From contig JAFANK010000363.1 of NCBI GenBank assembly GCA_019232725.1, forward strand, positions 1 through 10,392: a stretch of DNA of 10,392 nt, written 5' to 3'. The notes under the pieces were generated by a model that did no database searches, had not been told where the DNA came from, and worked only from the letters and a program-made list of their open reading frames with translations. This document shows positions 7,636 to 10,392 of this stretch, one piece after another. Within the stretch, counting starts at the first letter, position 1. Every line of letters starts with the position of its first letter. This DNA comes from Vulcanimicrobiota bacterium (GTDB lineage: Bacteria > Vulcanimicrobiota > Vulcanimicrobiia > Eremiobacterales > Eremiobacteraceae). A program made the translations under genes and the position numbers.

Positions 7636-8421
7636 CTAAAACGCCGTGCCGATGCCGGCTCGCAACCCGGTGAAGGACGACGGCGAAGTATCGGCAGGCA
7701 GTCCCGAACGCAGCGAGCCGCCGAGCGAGAAGAAGAGACCTCCGCGTTTGCGTGGTGCGAACAGCAAGCCGGCATCGGCGCTGGTGAAGGTCGCGCCGAC
7801 GCCATTATGCTGCACGTGCGGATAGACGTAGACGGACGCATACGGCGTTAAGCCGCCGCGCAGGTCAGGCAGCAGGCTCAAGCCCACTCCCAACGCGTTC
7901 ATGTTCGCGTTCGAGGTCGAACGCTGGATCGAGACATAGCCGAGTCCGAAGGCTGCGTGCGACGAGGGTGGCTCAAAAGCCACTCGCCCTTGCGCGTACG
8001 ATACGAGTGGGTTGTCGCCACCACGCACATTGACATTGTCGTACATGATCTGCGCGAGATAGAAGGGCCCAAGCCGGCCGAGCAGATCGAAAAAGAAGCC
8101 GCTCGATTGCGATGACGGAAAAGAAGTGGGCGTGCTTGTCGATCCAGGGGTCGGCGGGATCTGACCACCATTTGCGCTGCCGCCGAGGTAGCCGGCCGCA
8201 ACGTAGCCATAGCGCCCAAGAGCCGGCTCGGTCGCTGACGGGCTTGGAAATGGATTTGTTTGCGGTGCGCCGCCGGGGATTTCAGGCGACGGTGATGCGG
8301 AGGGAAAGGGAACCGGGCTTGGTTGCGGCGCGGGCTGCTGCGCGCGGGTCGGAGCCAAGGCTCCTGCCCACAGAGCGCAGAGGACAAAAACGGCGGCCAG
8401 AGAGCGGCGCCGCGGCTCCAC
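7636..8421 (-). CDS. Secreted barrel-like (putative outer-membrane) protein
   Basis: The product is 261 residues from a GTG start. Residues 1-27 form a clear signal peptide: basic RRR at 4-6, a hydrophobic core about 8-21, and a likely cut after TRA (27/28). Residues 28-66 are a Pro/Ser/Gln-rich linker. The remainder alternates aromatic/hydrophobic and small/polar residues in short strands separated by Gly/Asn/Ser turns (YGYVAAGYLG, FGLGYVSIQRS, YASVYVYPHV, GLLFAPRKRGGLFFSLGGSL). It ends GIGTAF, and a terminal Phe is the typical beta-signal of outer-membrane barrels. I infer a small outer-membrane beta-barrel of unknown function; there is no recognised family motif or catalytic residue. It directly follows rpsT with a one-base overlap (TAGTG) and no good ribosome binding site of its own, so its translation is probably coupled to rpsT. 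It converges on priA, with 18 bases between the stops. Confidence 0.75.
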   Translation of the reverse strand: MEPRRRSLAAVFVLCALWAGALAPTRAQQPAPQPSPVPFPSASPSPEIPGGAPQTNPFPSPSATEPALGRYGYVAAGYLGGSANGGQIPPTPGSTSTPTSFPSSQSSGFFFDLLGRLGPFYLAQIMYDNVNVRGGDNPLVSYAQGRVAFEPPSSHAAFGLGYVSIQRSTSNANMNALGVGLSLLPDLRGGLTPYASVYVYPHVQHNGVGATFTSADAGLLFAPRKRGGLFFSLGGSLRSGLPADTSPSSFTGLRAGIGTAF

Positions 8422-8666
8422 TATCCGGCTTTGACTGCGCGCTTAGCGAGTCGCGACTTTTTGCGATTCGCCTTGTTCTTATGGATGATGCCGCGCGCCG
8501 CAGCCTTATCAAAGGCCGACGCTGTCGATTTCTTGGACTCAAGCGTTGCGCCGCCGGTGACCGCGCTCTTATACAAGCTCTTGAGCTTGCTCTTGACGTC
8601 TTGGTTGCGCTGACGCCGCTTTTCTGAGGCGCGCGACCACTTCTTGGCTGCATTGATGTTCGGCAA
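8421..8666 (-). CDS. rpsT: 30S ribosomal protein S20
   Basis: S20 is a primary binder of 16S rRNA in the small subunit. The 81-residue product is Lys/Arg/Ala-rich and helical, starting MPNINAAKKW, matching the family's usual M-x-N-I-x-(S/A)-A-K-K opening, with the signature RGIIHKNKANRKKSRLAK near the C-terminus. The length is typical (80-90). The start codon is TTG; no ATG or GTG is available upstream in frame, and the Shine-Dalgarno GGAGGT lies nine bases before it, so the TTG is well supported. The E. coli rpsT also starts at UUG, where the weak codon takes part in autogenous repression; similar control here is only an inference. It is divergent from the formiminotransferase-like gene across a 99-base gap, which should hold its promoter, although I see no clear hexamers. 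Confidence 0.97.
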   Translation of the reverse strand: MPNINAAKKWSRASEKRRQRNQDVKSKLKSLYKSAVTGGATLESKKSTASAFDKAAARGIIHKNKANRKKSRLAKRAVKAG

Positions 8667-8675
8667 TAGATCAAA

Positions 8676-8681
8676 ACCTCC
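8676..8681 (-). promoter_or_regulatory. Shine-Dalgarno of rpsT
   Basis: On the minus strand this reads GGAGGT, a perfect Shine-Dalgarno core, with a nine-base spacer to the TTG start of rpsT. It fixes the UUG start and is the strongest ribosome binding site noticed in the window, fitting a highly expressed ribosomal gene. Confidence 0.75.
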
Positions 8682-8765
8682 GATGGAGAAAACCGATTTC
8701 CTGCGCCACCGCGGCCGTACCTCCGGGGAACTTCCTGCATTGGTGCTGAAAGCGGCAGTAGGCGT

Positions 8766-9614
8766 ATGGCGTTCGTACGACTCCTGGCAAGCCCGCTACT
8801 CGCATCAAGCACCGCCGATGCGTTACAGCGCCGTTGCGCGGGCGACGGCTCGCTGCTCGCATTTGTCAGCGACCCTGATATCGACACCACGGTGTGCTCG
8901 CTGCGCGTGCCTGACGAGGGTTTGCGAAAAGCTGTCGCAAGTCTCACGGAGACGATCGGCGTCGCGCAATCCGTCGGTCGTGCGTTTCGAATTGAGATCC
9001 AGCATTCTGATGCCGCGAGCGCCATCAGCGACGAGGCGCTGCGTGCGGTAGCGGTAGATGCGCAAGGCGCGCTTCGCTCATCCATTTATATCGCACGCCG
9101 CGCGATGGCCGCAGGTCCTTGGAGCGCAGCGCGAGCGATGGGATGGGGGCCGCAGGGACTCGTGCTCGGAGACGCTGCGCCGTCGCTGCCCTTCGGCGGT
9201 GCCGAATCGTCGGGCGTCGCTATTGAAGTCGGCAGCCCGACCGTCATCCTCAAAGCTCGGCTTGCTGGTGGTCTGAGCGGCGCGCAGATGCACGCCATCG
9301 CGCGCGTGTGCGGCAGTGGCCAGGCCGGTTTTGTCGAGGCGGCCGTCTACCCCATCGCCCTCAGCCGCGATGGCAGCGCATATTTCGTGATCGAACTCAG
9401 CGACGTCAAGCGCGTGCCGCCGCATCGCGTACTCACGTTGTTGGAGATCGAAGCGCGCAGGTATGGTGCACGACTTGGATTAGGGGCGCTGCTGAGCGAT
9501 GCACCGCTGAGCGTTTTTCTCGGTGCGCTGGCGACGCACATGGCGTTACCGGTGAACGCCGCGCAAGTGATCGAGACACACGTGCCGGCGCAGACAGTGC
9601 AGGCGACGTCATGA
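8766..9614 (+). CDS. Diverged formiminotransferase-family protein (no catalytic His motif)
   Basis: This 282-residue protein resembles glutamate formimidoyltransferase (N-terminal half of FTCD), which moves a formimino group from formiminoglutamate to tetrahydrofolate. The best match is near the C-terminus: YFVIELSDVKRVPPHRVLTL followed by EIEARRYGA (206-235) parallels the family's strand, L-x-D-x-x-x-(T)P-x-HRV and E-A-x-R-Y-G segment. SSGVAIEVGSPTVILKARLA (148-167) fits the GA-x-x-x-GAR-x-x-L-I-A-Y-N stretch, and DPDIDTTVCSL (36-46) fits D-x-D-x-x-R-T-V. However, the family's ECVPNFSEG opening and the catalytic HPR-x-GA-x-D segment are missing, so the normal reaction is unlikely. It has no signal peptide or membrane segment and may bind a folate-like or other ligand. 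The ATG at 8766 has a weak ribosome binding site (AGTAGG, 3-base spacer). Its stop overlaps the cdaA start (ATGA), implying co-expression with the c-di-AMP cyclase. The family call comes from remembered motifs and is moderately secure. Confidence 0.65.
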   Translation: MAFVRLLASPLLASSTADALQRRCAGDGSLLAFVSDPDIDTTVCSLRVPDEGLRKAVASLTETIGVAQSVGRAFRIEIQHSDAASAISDEALRAVAVDAQGALRSSIYIARRAMAAGPWSAARAMGWGPQGLVLGDAAPSLPFGGAESSGVAIEVGSPTVILKARLAGGLSGAQMHAIARVCGSGQAGFVEAAVYPIALSRDGSAYFVIELSDVKRVPPHRVLTLLEIEARRYGARLGLGALLSDAPLSVFLGALATHMALPVNAAQVIETHVPAQTVQATS

Positions 9615-10392
9615 CGCTTCCGCACATCGCGCTGAGCTGGCCGGATGTCTTCGACATCATCATCACGGCTGGCATTGTCTACGTCGTGCTCATGGTCATG
9701 CGCGGCACCCGTGGCATGCAGATCCTCCAAGGCATCGGGTTGTTGCTCGCGGCGCGTTTGGCTGCGCAAGTGCTGCATCTTTCCACGGTGTCATCACTGC
9801 TCAATGCGTTGCTGGTCGTATCGGGTGTTGCGATTCCCATCGTGTTCCAGCCCGAGTTGCGACGAGCGCTTGCCCAGCTCGGGAGCGCGGGCTTTCACGA
9901 GGGCCGGCCGCACCTCTCCGATGCCGGCGCCGTGAACCGGTTGTGCGAAACCCTCGGTACGGCGGCGACCGTGCTGTCGCGCAGCGCGATCGGGGCGATC
10001 ATCGTGATCGAACGCAGCGCGGCCCTCGACGAGTACATCGAGTCAGGCACGTGGGTCGACGCGGTGCTCAGCGCCGAAGCCCTGCTGTCTATATTCTCCC
10101 CGCGCTCGCCCTTGCACGACGGCGCCGCGATCATCCGCAAAGACCGCATCGCGGCGGCGGGCTGTTTCTTGCCCCTCGCCGAGACGACGCTGCTCGATCG
10201 GCGGATGGGCACCCGTCATCGCGCCGCGCTCGGAATCACCGAGGTGACGGACGCACTGGCCATCATCGTGTCTGAAGAGACGGGCGGCATCGCGATCGCC
10301 AAGGCAGGCCGGCTGCTCGAGCAGCAACAAGACGCAGCGCGCATCGCTGCGGCCTTGCGGTCATCGATGACGTGGACACGTGGCGCGACGTC
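9611..10392 (+). CDS. cdaA: Diadenylate cyclase CdaA (3' partial)
   Basis: This membrane enzyme condenses two ATP into cyclic di-AMP, a second messenger controlling potassium and osmotic balance and wall homeostasis. The visible 260 codons run open to the right edge; full-length CdaA is about 270-280 residues, so only the extreme C-terminus is missing. Three hydrophobic helices lie at about 13-30, 38-55 and 60-79, followed by the family's FQPELRRALAQLG (79-91). The DAC (DisA_N-type) domain covers about 110-240, with both signatures intact: HDGAAII (169-175, DGA at 170-172) and GTRHRAALGITEVTDA (200-215, RHR at 202-204), then IVSEETG (219-225). The ATG at 9611 overlaps the stop of the formiminotransferase-like gene by ATGA. 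Where studied, CdaA is regulated by CdaR (YbbR) and GlmM encoded next to it; these would lie beyond the window. Confidence 0.96.
   Translation, partial: MTLPHIALSWPDVFDIIITAGIVYVVLMVMRGTRGMQILQGIGLLLAARLAAQVLHLSTVSSLLNALLVVSGVAIPIVFQPELRRALAQLGSAGFHEGRPHLSDAGAVNRLCETLGTAATVLSRSAIGAIIVIERSAALDEYIESGTWVDAVLSAEALLSIFSPRSPLHDGAAIIRKDRIAAAGCFLPLAETTLLDRRMGTRHRAALGITEVTDALAIIVSEETGGIAIAKAGRLLEQQQDAARIAAALRSSMTWTRGAT

Noticed and set aside
8282..9085. 267-residue minus-strand open frame across rpsT and the divergent gap
   Set aside because: It overlaps rpsT, the barrel gene and the formiminotransferase-like gene in another frame; it is low complexity and has no motif.

Overview
This is a GC-rich, gene-dense stretch of bacterial chromosome. 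It looks like core genome: there are no mobile elements, tRNA or rRNA genes, or CRISPR arrays. I recognise eight genes, two of them cut by the window edges. The mix points to a deep-branching, probably diderm lineage outside Proteobacteria and classical Firmicutes. It has a CdaA-type c-di-AMP synthase (typical of Firmicutes, Actinobacteria relatives, Cyanobacteria and other Terrabacteria) together with a secreted barrel-like protein ending in phenylalanine, as outer-membrane proteins do. An uncultured phylum such as Eremiobacterota/WPS-2 would fit, but that is a guess from content and style; no marker here proves it.

Layout. Bases 2-2773 (+) hold most of a large protein whose N-terminal part is a long Ala/Glu/Lys/Arg coiled coil and whose C-terminal two thirds are TPR-type helical repeats; its true start lies upstream of the window. 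After a gap of about 140 bases comes a membrane-anchored BsuPI-domain protein (2915-3586). It is followed by a tight cluster: aroK (shikimate kinase), aroB (3-dehydroquinate synthase) and priA (primosomal helicase). aroK/aroB overlap by ATGA and aroB/priA overlap by 7 nt, so these three are probably co-transcribed and translationally coupled. AroB (step 2) and AroK (step 5) belong to the shikimate pathway to chorismate; PriA restarts stalled replication forks and is functionally unrelated.

Convergent to priA on the minus strand is a two-gene unit, rpsT (ribosomal protein S20, UUG start with a strong Shine-Dalgarno) followed by a signal-peptide-bearing, Pro/Ser-rich, barrel-like protein. The stop of rpsT and the GTG start of the second gene share one base (TAGTG).

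Divergent from rpsT, on the plus strand, are a diverged formiminotransferase-family protein (8766-9614) and cdaA (9611 to the window end), overlapping by ATGA. The first looks like the fold of glutamate formimidoyltransferase without its catalytic histidine motif, and its coupling to the c-di-AMP cyclase is the most intriguing arrangement in the window. In many bacteria cdaA is followed by cdaR (ybbR) and glmM; if that holds here they lie just past the right edge.
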